DNA of 6,265 nucleotides from Clostridia bacterium (GTDB lineage Bacteria > Bacillota > Clostridia > Christensenellales > DTU072). Both the position numbers and the translations under genes were made by a program. A model generated the notes under the pieces. That model was not told the DNA's origin, did not search any database, and saw only the letters and a program-made list of their open reading frames with translations. Below, piece after piece: positions 1 through 6,265 of this stretch. Each line of letters opens with the position of its first letter. The stretch's first letter is position 1. The stretch spans positions 1 to 6,265 of the forward strand of contig JAQVME010000087.1 of NCBI GenBank assembly GCA_028703745.1. The letters are read 5' to 3'.

Positions 1-2
1 TG

Positions 3-740
3 CCGGCAGGCTTTTATTATGCCATAAAGAAGAAGCGTTACGGCTATTTGTTTATAGCTTTGGCGCTTGCGCAATATGTGCTTATTTTGACGACAGGCTG
101 TCGCGGTTCCATACTCGTCACAACCATGGCTTTGCCGTTTATGCTCAGCTATACTATGGCAAAGACGGAGAACAAAATAGGCGTAGGGCTGACGGTCTCG
201 CTTTGTGTGTGCGCCGCCGTTGCTGTGGTGGCGTATTACGGACCGCAAGTCTCAAAAATACTCGGCGTAATGCTTGGCAAAGGTCTTAGCGACAGCGGCA
301 GGGAGGGTTTCTATTTGCTGGCGTGGGACACCTTCAAGCAGTATCCCGTATTCGGCGCAGGTTGGGACTTCCGCCTCGGCGAATTGGCGGGCGACGGCTA
401 TTCACCATATTGGTATCATTCGACGTTGTTTCAAATTCTTGCGAATATGGGCTTGTTCGGGCTGGTATTTTTCGCATTCTTTACCTTCTGGAGATACCGA
501 TCGGCGCTCTCGAGAGGTTTTCAGGTGGAAAAATTCGTCATTGCCGCAGGTCTGCTGCTTTTTGAATTATACGGCATGGTGGACGTAAACTATTTCGGAC
601 CGACGTTCTTTATCTCTATGCTGATTATGTCTTTCGCCATCGAAAAGAGCTTAACCGCCGACCAATGCAATCCCAAGCTGTTCTTTAAGGGAATAAAATT
701 TGCCGGCGCAAAACTCAAAAAACTCAAAAAAGGGGCTTAA
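3..740 (+). CDS. O-antigen ligase/polymerase-like membrane protein (Wzy_C family), 5' end outside window
   Basis: The frame is open from base 3, so this is the C-terminal part of a longer gene; the TTG at 48 is not a credible start. Proteins of this family are integral membrane enzymes that ligate or polymerise undecaprenyl-linked glycans at the outer face of the cytoplasmic membrane. Numbering from the TTG-encoded residue, visible signs are TGCRGSIL (16-23), the usual T-G-x-R-G of the Wzy_C domain; SGRE (83-86) followed by a W and then YPVFGAGW (99-106), matching the family's 'GR..W......P..G.G' stretch; and a histidine at 124 in YHSTLFQILANMGLFG, the usual extracytoplasmic 'H..L......G..G' motif. 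Hydrophobic segments lie near 1-36, 44-64, 125-148 and 162-198. The tail is short and lysine-rich (KLKKLKK), probably cytoplasmic. The substrate cannot be read from the sequence; capsule, teichuronic-type or exopolysaccharide are all possible. The next gene starts two bases after the stop, so the two are probably co-transcribed. Confidence 0.8.
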   Translation, partial: PAGFYYAIKKKRYGYLFIALALAQYVLILTTGCRGSILVTTMALPFMLSYTMAKTENKIGVGLTVSLCVCAAVAVVAYYGPQVSKILGVMLGKGLSDSGREGFYLLAWDTFKQYPVFGAGWDFRLGELAGDGYSPYWYHSTLFQILANMGLFGLVFFAFFTFWRYRSALSRGFQVEKFVIAAGLLLFELYGMVDVNYFGPTFFISMLIMSFAIEKSLTADQCNPKLFFKGIKFAGAKLKKLKKGA

Positions 741-742
741 TA

Positions 743-1129
743 ATGGAAAAGCTTATGTTGACAAAAAATGTGTGGGCGGTAGTTGGAGCCAACCAAAACC
801 CGGAAAAATACGGCAACAAGATTTACAAGGCGCTGAAAAGCAGCGGTTTTGAAGTATATGCCGTCAATCCCGTCTACGACAGCGTGGAGGGCGACGTCTG
901 CTATGCGTCACTGTCGGCTCTTCCGAGGCTTCCCGATGTTATAAATATCGTGGTATCTCCTGATAGGGCGCTTTCTACGCTGACAGAGGCTTCTTCGCTC
1001 GGCATAAAGTATATTTGGTTTCAGCCGGGCACTCACGACGAAAAGACCGACGCCAAGGTAAAAGAACTCGGGCTGGAGGCGGTGTACGCCTGCGCGCTTG
1101 TGGCGACAAAATTGTATTGTAAGGAGTGA
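743..1129 (+). CDS. CoA-binding domain protein (YccU-like, CoA_binding_2)
   Basis: This encodes 128 residues, the normal length for single-domain CoA-binding proteins with the Rossmann fold also found in succinyl-CoA synthetase alpha subunits. Motifs seen are WAVVGANQNPEKYGNKIY (11-28), the glycine-containing nucleotide loop; GFEVYAVNP (35-43), the typical 'Gy.vypVNP' strand; a middle part with SLSALPRLPDVINIVVSP (56-73); and IKYIWFQPG (88-96), the 'k.iW.Q.G' strand close to the C-terminus. In relatives the last strand usually carries a conserved cysteine; C117 in YACALVATK is the likely counterpart. The ATG has an AGGGG ribosome binding site at 731-735, seven bases upstream. The physiological role of the family is unclear (ligand sensing or CoA binding in the cytoplasm), and the neighbours do not settle it. 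The stop is TGA, overlapping the purine tract that serves the next gene. Confidence 0.88.
   Translation: MEKLMLTKNVWAVVGANQNPEKYGNKIYKALKSSGFEVYAVNPVYDSVEGDVCYASLSALPRLPDVINIVVSPDRALSTLTEASSLGIKYIWFQPGTHDEKTDAKVKELGLEAVYACALVATKLYCKE
1121..1126 (+). promoter_or_regulatory. Ribosome binding site AAGGAG for the DUF2804 gene
   Basis: AAGGAG sits just before the TGA stop of the CoA-binding gene. It decides between two starts of the next gene. The GTG at 1126 overlaps this site itself and so cannot be served by it. The ATG at 1141 lies 14 bases downstream, which is longer than ideal but possible. Confidence 0.6.
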
Positions 1130-1140
1130 TAGCGTCGAAT

Positions 1141-2172
1141 ATGTCACAACGCAGAATAACAGAAAGAAAAAAATTGCTTGATGAAAAGGGGCGTCTGACC
1201 GAGCGCGGCTACGCCACGCAACTTTTGCTTGACTATGACAGAAAAGACGTCAAGGCCGCAAAAATCCGTGTCAAGGAGTGGGATTATTATTATTTTGGCA
1301 ACGACAAGTTCGGCGTTTCTTTGACCATCGCCGACAACTCATATATGGGGCTTGCCAGCGCGCAGGTGTTGGACTTCGAAAGAAAGAGCATAGACACCAA
1401 TTTCGCCTTTGTACCTTTCCCGATGGGCAGAATGAAAATGCCGTCCTCAAGCGTGAACGGCGACGTGGCGTATAAGAATAAAAAGACAGAAATCAGCTTC
1501 AAGGTTGCTCAGGACAAGCGCATACTGCATTTTGATATGCCTTCCTTCAAAAACGGCAAAAGGCTGACGATTGATGCGGAGCTTTGGGATATTCCGAAGG
1601 ACTCTATGGTCATTGCCACGCCGTTTGACGGGGATGAAAGGGCTTTTTATTATAACCAAAAAATAAACTGTATGAAAGTCACGGGAAGTATGGTATACGG
1701 CGATAGCGCGTATAACCTTGACGGACTGCCCGCAGTTCTGGATTGGGGACGGGGGGTGTGGACATACGACAATACATGGTATTGGAGTTCGCTTTCCACC
1801 GTACTGCCCGAGGGCGATACGTTCGGCTTCAATATCGGTTACGGTTTCGGCAACACGGCGGCGGCAAGCGAAAATATGCTTTTTTATAACGGCAAGGCGC
1901 ACAAACTCGAAGAGGTGGAATTCGAAATTCCTTTAGAGGACGGCGTGGAGCAATATATGAAGCCGTGGCGCTTTACGTCAAGCGACAAAAGGCTGGAGAT
2001 GGACTTTGCGCCGGTGTTTGACAACAGAACCGACCTCAACGCCCTGATAATAGCGCAGGACGCGCATCAAGTCTTTGGCAAATTCTCAGGCGCTGCCATA
2101 CTTGACGATGGCAGAAGCATAAGCTTCAGAGATTGCATGGGCTTCGCAGAAAAGGTACGTAACCGCTGGTAA
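1141..2172 (+). CDS. DUF2804 domain-containing protein
   Basis: The ATG at 1141 gives 343 residues, the usual length of DUF2804 proteins; an in-frame GTG at 1126 would add five residues but overlaps the ribosome binding site. Family hallmarks recognised, numbered from the ATG, are LLDEKGRLTERGYA (12-25); KEWDYYYFGND (45-55); VLDWGRGVWTYDNTWYW (199-215), the strongest signature, rich in tryptophan; FGFNIGYGFGNT (228-239) followed by EN (244-245) and HKLEEVEF (254-261); and at the end VFGKFSGAAILDDG (311-324) and GFAEKVRNRW (334-343). The protein looks soluble and strand-rich, with no signal peptide or membrane segment. The biochemical function of DUF2804 is not established, to my knowledge. 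A lipocalin-like beta-barrel binding a hydrophobic ligand is a guess from the alternating aromatic and polar pattern. It lies 11 bases after the CoA-binding gene and 21 bases before the release factor-like gene, which fits an operon. Confidence 0.88.
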   Translation: MSQRRITERKKLLDEKGRLTERGYATQLLLDYDRKDVKAAKIRVKEWDYYYFGNDKFGVSLTIADNSYMGLASAQVLDFERKSIDTNFAFVPFPMGRMKMPSSSVNGDVAYKNKKTEISFKVAQDKRILHFDMPSFKNGKRLTIDAELWDIPKDSMVIATPFDGDERAFYYNQKINCMKVTGSMVYGDSAYNLDGLPAVLDWGRGVWTYDNTWYWSSLSTVLPEGDTFGFNIGYGFGNTAAASENMLFYNGKAHKLEEVEFEIPLEDGVEQYMKPWRFTSSDKRLEMDFAPVFDNRTDLNALIIAQDAHQVFGKFSGAAILDDGRSISFRDCMGFAEKVRNRW

Positions 2173-2178
2173 CAGCAC

Positions 2179-2187
2179 GGAGAAGGA
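2179..2187 (+). promoter_or_regulatory. Ribosome binding site GGAGAAGGA before a TTG start
   Basis: A double purine-rich Shine-Dalgarno tract whose last GGA ends six bases before the TTG at 2194. This spacing supports TTG as the true start of the release factor-like protein. The ATG at 2198 is in another frame and meets a TAG after three codons. No other in-frame start lies close by. Confidence 0.7.
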
Positions 2188-2193
2188 AATACA

Positions 2194-3231
2194 TTGGATG
2201 CATTCATAGAGCGCTTGCTAAAAGACACAAAAGCCCTGAAAGTCCGGTACGCCGAACTAACTCAGCTTATTGGCGCGCCCGAGATTATTGCGCACGGCAG
2301 CTATTGGCGCAAACTGGTGAAGGAGCATACGTCGCTGGCGGACAGCGTGCGCGCTCTCGAAAGACTCGAAGGATACGTCGACGAACTAAAAAAGTGCGAC
2401 GAAGCCTTGCCGACAGCCGATTATACAATGAACCGACTGATATTGGAAGAGAAAGCTATGCTGGAGAAGCAAATCAGTCAAGCCGCGCACGAGCTGAAAG
2501 AGCTACTCCTGCCCGAATCAAGCGGTCATAACGACGTATGGCTGGAGATTCGCGCAGATGATACGCGCTCCGACAGCGCAGAGCTGTGCCAAAAGCTTTT
2601 TTCCATGTATGAAAGCTACGCCTCAAACAAAGGTTATCTTTTTGAAGGTAGGGACGTTTGCTACGCTGAAGGCGGCATAAAAAGCGCAAAGGCGCTGATT
2701 TCCGGCAAGGACGCCTATGAAAGGCTAAAAGGCGAAAGCGGTATTCACGTTACGGCGGGTGCGCAAAAGAATTCTGTAACCGTTAACGTATTTTCCGAAA
2801 AGCCAATAAAGGTTACTGAAATTGCCGATAAGGATATCCGTATTGACCTTTTTCATTCCGGTGGCGCGGGAGGTCAGAACATAAACAAGGTGGAGAGCGC
2901 GGTGCGCGTCACGCACGTTGCCACGGGCATAACGGTGGTCTGTCAGGACGAGAGGTCACAGCTAAAGAACAAGGAAAGGGCGCTGAAGCAACTTCAAGAA
3001 AGAGTAAATGCCTTTTTTAGCAAGCGGCAGGCAGCCGAGAACAGGGAAATGAGAAAGCGCAGCCGCGAGAATATGCAAGTAGTGCGAACGTACGATTTTG
3101 CTCTCGGCTCCGCTACCGACCATAGGACGGGACTTTGCGCCGAACTCTCCGAGATTCTGCGCGGAAACCTTGACGAGCTAGTCGATGCGGCACTGATTAA
3201 ACAGCAAAGTCAGCTTCCGCCGAAGAATTAA
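2194..3231 (+). CDS. Peptide chain release factor family protein (RF1-like) lacking the stop-codon recognition loop
   Basis: This 345-residue protein has the layout of class I release factors, which enter the ribosomal A site and trigger hydrolysis of peptidyl-tRNA. The helical domain 1 (about 1-105) ends in LLLP (104-107), followed by domain 2 and then domain 3 with HSGGAGGQNINKVESAVRVT (221-240), where GGQ is 226-228. CQDERSQLKNK (250-260) and RTYDF..(x4)..TDHRTG (298-313) resemble RF1 more than RF2. Compared from memory with E. coli RF1, the match YERLKGESGIH (175-185) is followed by only about ten residues (VTAGAQKNSV) before the TVNV strand. RF1 has about nineteen there, including its PxT tripeptide; neither PxT nor SPF is present. 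The domain 2 signature usually read as AGTGGDEA is ADDTRSDSA (121-129) here. I infer a paralogue that hydrolyses peptidyl-tRNA without reading a stop codon, or uses a partner for recognition. A highly diverged normal RF1 is the alternative. The start is TTG, backed by a good ribosome binding site. Confidence 0.88.
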   Translation: MDAFIERLLKDTKALKVRYAELTQLIGAPEIIAHGSYWRKLVKEHTSLADSVRALERLEGYVDELKKCDEALPTADYTMNRLILEEKAMLEKQISQAAHELKELLLPESSGHNDVWLEIRADDTRSDSAELCQKLFSMYESYASNKGYLFEGRDVCYAEGGIKSAKALISGKDAYERLKGESGIHVTAGAQKNSVTVNVFSEKPIKVTEIADKDIRIDLFHSGGAGGQNINKVESAVRVTHVATGITVVCQDERSQLKNKERALKQLQERVNAFFSKRQAAENREMRKRSRENMQVVRTYDFALGSATDHRTGLCAELSEILRGNLDELVDAALIKQQSQLPPKN

Positions 3232-3322
3232 GACTAATTAAAAAATCGAACGATATACTATAAGCTAATAAAATAATTGTATTTATATGTATTGCCGCAA
3301 AAATCCGTTATAAGGAGTCATT
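3232..3322 (+). other. AT-rich intergenic gap, probable boundary between two transcription units
   Basis: These 91 bases are much richer in A and T than the flanking genes and form the only gap over about 25 bases in the window. TATACT (3254-3259) and TATAAG (3259-3264) could be -10 boxes, but no convincing -35 hexamer stands at the right distance, so no promoter is placed. I see no GC-rich hairpin with a T-run that would make a factor-independent terminator. A promoter for the helicase gene here is likely only by position. Confidence 0.4.
3312..3317 (+). promoter_or_regulatory. Ribosome binding site AAGGAG of the helicase gene
   Basis: A perfect AAGGAG stands five bases before the ATG at 3323 and fixes this start. 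It implies efficient independent translation of the helicase. Confidence 0.8.
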
Positions 3323-5752
3323 ATGCCGCAAACGCTACGTATCAAGCTAAACGTAGACACACAAATAAGCGTGCTTTCGAGCCGCAGCCAGATTTATAAA
3401 ACCCGTCAGTTCATTGATGCAACCAAGCATTTTGCCGGAGTGGATTTTTTATTGCAAAAGTTTGCAGGAAGTATAATTCTGAATGTTGATGGCTTGAGCG
3501 ACAGGGCGAGCGGATATAGTATTGAAGTACAGAATGGCAAACACGTATTTTTCTTCACCTTCGGGCAGGGCGCGAACACTGCGCTGAAGCTGTCAGACAG
3601 CGACATCATTTTTTACGATTATAAGGATAGCCAAAACCTAAAAAGAAAAAACGATCAGAGGCTGTTGAACTTTCTCACCGTCGGCAGACTTTTTGATGCC
3701 GACGTCAGCGCGGCGCAAGACCCCGACAAAGATTTTGACAAGCTGTATATCCTCTCAAACGCCGACCAAGTCAATTTTCCCTTGCTGAACGAAAGCCAAA
3801 GAAACCTTGTCGAGATAGAAGACAAGAACGTGCTGGTGCAGGGCGTAGCCGGTAGCGGAAAGACCAATATTTGTATTAGCAAAATAGTCTTTTCGGCATG
3901 TCGCGCGTACGCGGGAAAGGTTTTATACTCCACGTTTTCACGCGGACTGCTGCTGGACACACAAGCCAAGGTGGAGATTTTTAAGAACAACCTCAAAGGC
4001 TTTGTCAAAGATTTCCATGCAGGCAACGTCGTCTTCGCCGACATAAACCACAAGAAAGCTATCGAAAACAAGCTGGGCGTATATTTCAGCGTCGATTCTG
4101 ACGCAAAAATCGTTGAGAAAATTAACGAGATTATTGCTTTCCTTGACGAAAAGGTTGATTACATGCTACTGGAGGATATGTATGTCAAGCACGTTTCGGC
4201 GGATATAAACACCGTCAACGAAAGCTATTTTACCAAAGAATACGTAAGCAATATAAAAAATCATCAGCTTGCCGTCAAACTCGAAAAGATAAAGCACCTT
4301 TCGTACGAGGTCATTTATAAAGAGATATACGGTATGATTCTGGGCTGTTATGACACCGTAGACCCCAAGCCTATGCTCTCTTTGGAGGAGTACACGGCGC
4401 GGCGCGGCGAGGGTTTTTCATCGGAAGAGCGCCGCACGGTTTATGCCATTGCGCAGGACTATGTCAGGCACTTGAAGCAAAACAATCTTACAGATAATAA
4501 TTTTATAAGCAGAGCGCTGATACAAAACGCGGCGATGATACCGAAATACTCGCTGGCGGTTATCGACGAGGTGCAAGACATGACGGAGGTAAGTCTTTTT
4601 CTTATGAAGACACTTTCTCGCAAAATGTTTTGTGTCGGGGATGCGCTTCAAATGATAAATCCTTCGTTTTTCAGCTTTGCCTATCTAAAACGGTTACTCT
4701 TTGAAAAGGATGTAGTGTCCGTAGCCGAGCTTGCGCACAACTACCGCAGCGCAAGGCGCATAGCCGAAATTATCGACAGGCTGGGCGAAATAAACGTCAG
4801 GCAGTTCGGTACGCACAGCTTCGTGCTGAAGGGAGAAAGCACCGACAGCTCGCCGCAAGAGGTGCCCGTTTATATTAAGGACAAGGATTTTATCAAGACC
4901 GCCGCGGCGCAGAACTTTGACAATTTCACGGTCATTGTGTCCGGCGCCAAAGAAAAAACGGCATTGAGAAAAATTTTGAAATCGCAAGAAATCCTTACTG
5001 TGCCTGAAATAAAGGGTTTGGAACGGGATACCGTGGTGCTGTATAACGTACTGTCTGCAAACGCGGAGAAATGGCGCTATCTTGAACGCACCCTCATAAA
5101 CCGCAAAAGCGCCGACGAAAACTCGGTATTCAGATATTATTTTAACTTGTTCTATGTCGGGGTGTCCCGCGCAAAAAGGCATTTGTTTGTGGCGGAGGAG
5201 CGCGAGATTGACACCTTTTCCGATTTCTTTGATAATAGTTTTCGGCGCATGACCGGTTCGGAGGCAGTCACGGCTCTGGGGGGTATCGTAAGCAGAATCG
5301 AGCTTGACTATGAGGACATAATAGAGAGAATAACGCAGTTCGTCGGTTTGGGTCAGTACGACAACGCGCGCTTTGCCGCCGACAAGATAAGCGACGACAA
5401 GGAACGAACATACAGGCTTGAAGGCATAGACATATACGAAAAGTTCATTGCCCACGGCAAGTACCGCGAGGCAGGCATAAGGTTCTGGGAAATAGGCAGA
5501 TCGGAGGACGCAAAAAAATACTTTGCGCTGTCCGGCGACGCCATACTCAGCCGGCTTGTAGACGCCTGCGCAGGAGAGGACAGCAAGGGTCTGGACATAG
5601 ATATACTGAACTTTCTGCCCGAGGTTGCCGGCAACGGCGTAGCTACCAAGCTTATCTTGCAGACGGTCAATAACGATTTGCAACGCTTGAAAGAACGGCA
5701 GAAGAATATAAACAACAGGTTTGTCAAAATAAAGGAGAAGAGGAATGGATAA
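3323..5752 (+). CDS. Superfamily 1 UvrD/Rep-like helicase with C-terminal helical repeats
   Basis: 809 residues, cytoplasmic. SF1A motifs appear in order: Q motif LLNESQRNLVE (154-164); Walker A GVAGSGKT (174-181); motif Ia near LYSTFSRG (201-208); motif II IDEVQD (414-419); motif III VGDALQ (438-443); motif IV NYRS (473-476); motif V IKGLERD (563-569); motif VI YVGVSRAKRHL (611-621). The residues needed for ATP binding and hydrolysis are all present, so it should be an active ATPase moving on nucleic acid. Motifs IV and V are only about 90 residues apart, leaving no room for a UvrD-type 2B subdomain. Residues 1-150 match no domain I know and look mixed strand and helix. Residues about 662-745 look like TPR-type helical repeats (GQYDNARFAADKI, GKYREAGIRFWEIG, SEDAKKYFALSGD), and 783-807 form a charged helix. 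The order helicase then repeats resembles TRANK1-type helicases. No nuclease motif was recognised. HelD-like factors are less likely because the N-terminal coiled coil is absent. Confidence 0.88.
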   Translation: MPQTLRIKLNVDTQISVLSSRSQIYKTRQFIDATKHFAGVDFLLQKFAGSIILNVDGLSDRASGYSIEVQNGKHVFFFTFGQGANTALKLSDSDIIFYDYKDSQNLKRKNDQRLLNFLTVGRLFDADVSAAQDPDKDFDKLYILSNADQVNFPLLNESQRNLVEIEDKNVLVQGVAGSGKTNICISKIVFSACRAYAGKVLYSTFSRGLLLDTQAKVEIFKNNLKGFVKDFHAGNVVFADINHKKAIENKLGVYFSVDSDAKIVEKINEIIAFLDEKVDYMLLEDMYVKHVSADINTVNESYFTKEYVSNIKNHQLAVKLEKIKHLSYEVIYKEIYGMILGCYDTVDPKPMLSLEEYTARRGEGFSSEERRTVYAIAQDYVRHLKQNNLTDNNFISRALIQNAAMIPKYSLAVIDEVQDMTEVSLFLMKTLSRKMFCVGDALQMINPSFFSFAYLKRLLFEKDVVSVAELAHNYRSARRIAEIIDRLGEINVRQFGTHSFVLKGESTDSSPQEVPVYIKDKDFIKTAAAQNFDNFTVIVSGAKEKTALRKILKSQEILTVPEIKGLERDTVVLYNVLSANAEKWRYLERTLINRKSADENSVFRYYFNLFYVGVSRAKRHLFVAEEREIDTFSDFFDNSFRRMTGSEAVTALGGIVSRIELDYEDIIERITQFVGLGQYDNARFAADKISDDKERTYRLEGIDIYEKFIAHGKYREAGIRFWEIGRSEDAKKYFALSGDAILSRLVDACAGEDSKGLDIDILNFLPEVAGNGVATKLILQTVNNDLQRLKERQKNINNRFVKIKEKRNG
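5731..5737 (+). promoter_or_regulatory. Ribosome binding site AAAGGAG inside the helicase 3' end
   Basis: AAAGGAG lies within the last codons of the helicase gene, seven bases before the ATG at 5745. It identifies the start of the following gene, whose reading frame overlaps the helicase stop. Confidence 0.75.
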
Positions 5753-6265
5753 CGACGTAAAATTACTCATCGAAACCTTCAGGGGCTATAGGGATTTGCT
5801 TACGCCCGTACAACAGAATTTGCATGACTTCGTAGAAACCTACGATTCCATGAAAAATGATATTGAGAAGCTCAATACGGCGTTTCAGGGAGACGTTCAA
5901 GGCAATCTCGAGAAGATTTACAAAAATCTTTCATCGCAAGCCGAACGCGCTACGGACCTCTCTTCCCGCATAAATCAATTCATGAATATGACAGAGAAGT
6001 ATACCGAAGGCGTAGGTAGACTGGGTACGCTTTTATCAAGGATCGAGGAACGGCTCAAGGCAGTGGGCGATTTGGAAACTAAGGCAGAGGAGCAGATAGG
6101 CAAGCTCGACGAAATCCTCGAAGAGAAAAAGAAGAGCTATAATATCAAGGATTTGCAAAGGACGCTTGAAAGCTACAACGCCAACGTGCAGAAGGTCAGC
6201 GAATACATCAACAAAGATATTGCCGAGGCTCTTTCGCAGAATTACAAAAAGCTCGACATAATAAA
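5745..6265 (+). CDS. Coiled-coil protein of unknown function, 3' end outside window
   Basis: An open frame from ATG 5745 runs to the window end without a stop, giving 173 complete codons. It overlaps the helicase gene by 8 bases and has its own strong ribosome binding site, so the two are probably translationally coupled. The visible part is almost wholly helical, rich in E, K, L, Q and N, with heptad-like spacing of L and I, for example through IEKLNTAF (40-47), LLSRIEERLKAVGDLETKAE (96-115) and IGKLDEILEEKKK (118-130). There is no signal peptide, membrane segment, cysteine cluster or nucleotide-binding motif in this part. Glycines near 49-53 and 89-94 may mark breaks between helices. I recognise no family; the part outside the window may carry a catalytic domain. 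The placement suggests a structural or regulatory partner of the helicase. Confidence 0.85.
   Translation, partial: MDNDVKLLIETFRGYRDLLTPVQQNLHDFVETYDSMKNDIEKLNTAFQGDVQGNLEKIYKNLSSQAERATDLSSRINQFMNMTEKYTEGVGRLGTLLSRIEERLKAVGDLETKAEEQIGKLDEILEEKKKSYNIKDLQRTLESYNANVQKVSEYINKDIAEALSQNYKKLDII

Noticed and set aside
274..588. Alternative + strand frames inside the ligase gene
   Set aside because: They overlap the Wzy_C core motifs in another frame and show no conserved motif or start signal.
706..732. Short direct repeat AAAACTCAAAA at the end of the ligase gene
   Set aside because: It simply encodes the lysine-rich KLKKLKK tail and has no further copies; not a meaningful repeat element.
1447..1902. 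Minus-strand open frame of 151 codons opposite the DUF2804 gene
   Set aside because: It lies wholly opposite a well-conserved DUF2804 core, including the DWGRGVW signature; the translation looks random and lacks a ribosome binding site that I can see.
2170..2196. DUF2804 and the release factor-like gene are in the same frame, with only one TAA between them and eight open codons after it, suggesting readthrough or a split fusion gene
   Set aside because: Sharing a frame has a one in three chance. DUF2804 ends at its normal C-terminus and the next gene has its own ribosome binding site, so two separate genes are the simpler reading.
3232..3322. Factor-independent terminator or a firm promoter in the gap before the helicase
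   Set aside because: No GC-rich stem with a T-run is visible, and the TATA-like boxes lack a -35 hexamer at 16-18 bases.
4694..5770. Long minus-strand open frame of 358 codons opposite the helicase gene
   Set aside because: The + strand here carries helicase motifs IV to VI, the helical repeats and a coupled downstream start. The antisense translation shows no recognisable motif and its frame fits a shadow of the coding strand.

Overview
The window reads as chromosomal DNA of a bacterium, most likely a Clostridia-type Firmicute. The grounds are strong purine-rich Shine-Dalgarno sites (AAGGAG type) before nearly every gene, tight same-strand packing, a TTG start, and a DUF2804 gene. This is inferred from style, not from a marker gene. 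All six supported genes are on the + strand. No rRNA, tRNA, CRISPR array, insertion sequence or integrase was seen.

Left block (1-3231): four closely spaced genes that look like one transcription unit. They are (i) the 3' part of an O-antigen ligase/polymerase-like (Wzy_C) membrane protein; (ii) a small CoA-binding (YccU-type) Rossmann protein starting two bases after the previous stop; (iii) a DUF2804 protein; and (iv) a protein of the RF-1/RF-2 peptide chain release factor family, started by TTG. The release factor-like protein is the most unusual gene. It keeps the GGQ peptidyl-tRNA hydrolysis motif and a full-length layout. The segment that should carry the stop-codon-reading tripeptide loop (PxT in RF1, SPF in RF2) is about nine residues shorter and has no such motif. 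The usual AGTGGDEA-like signature of domain 2 is also lost. This suggests a paralogue that acts without normal stop-codon recognition, for example in ribosome rescue.

A 91-base AT-rich gap (3232-3322) separates this from the right block (3323-6265). That block holds an 809-residue superfamily 1 (UvrD/Rep-like) helicase with all main motifs, no room for a UvrD-type 2B subdomain, an unassigned N-terminal domain and a C-terminal helical-repeat region. Its stop codon overlaps by 8 bases the start of a coiled-coil protein that runs off the window end. The overlap and the strong ribosome binding site inside the helicase gene imply coupled translation and a joint function. A two-component (or larger) nucleic-acid-processing or defence module is possible, but nothing here proves it.
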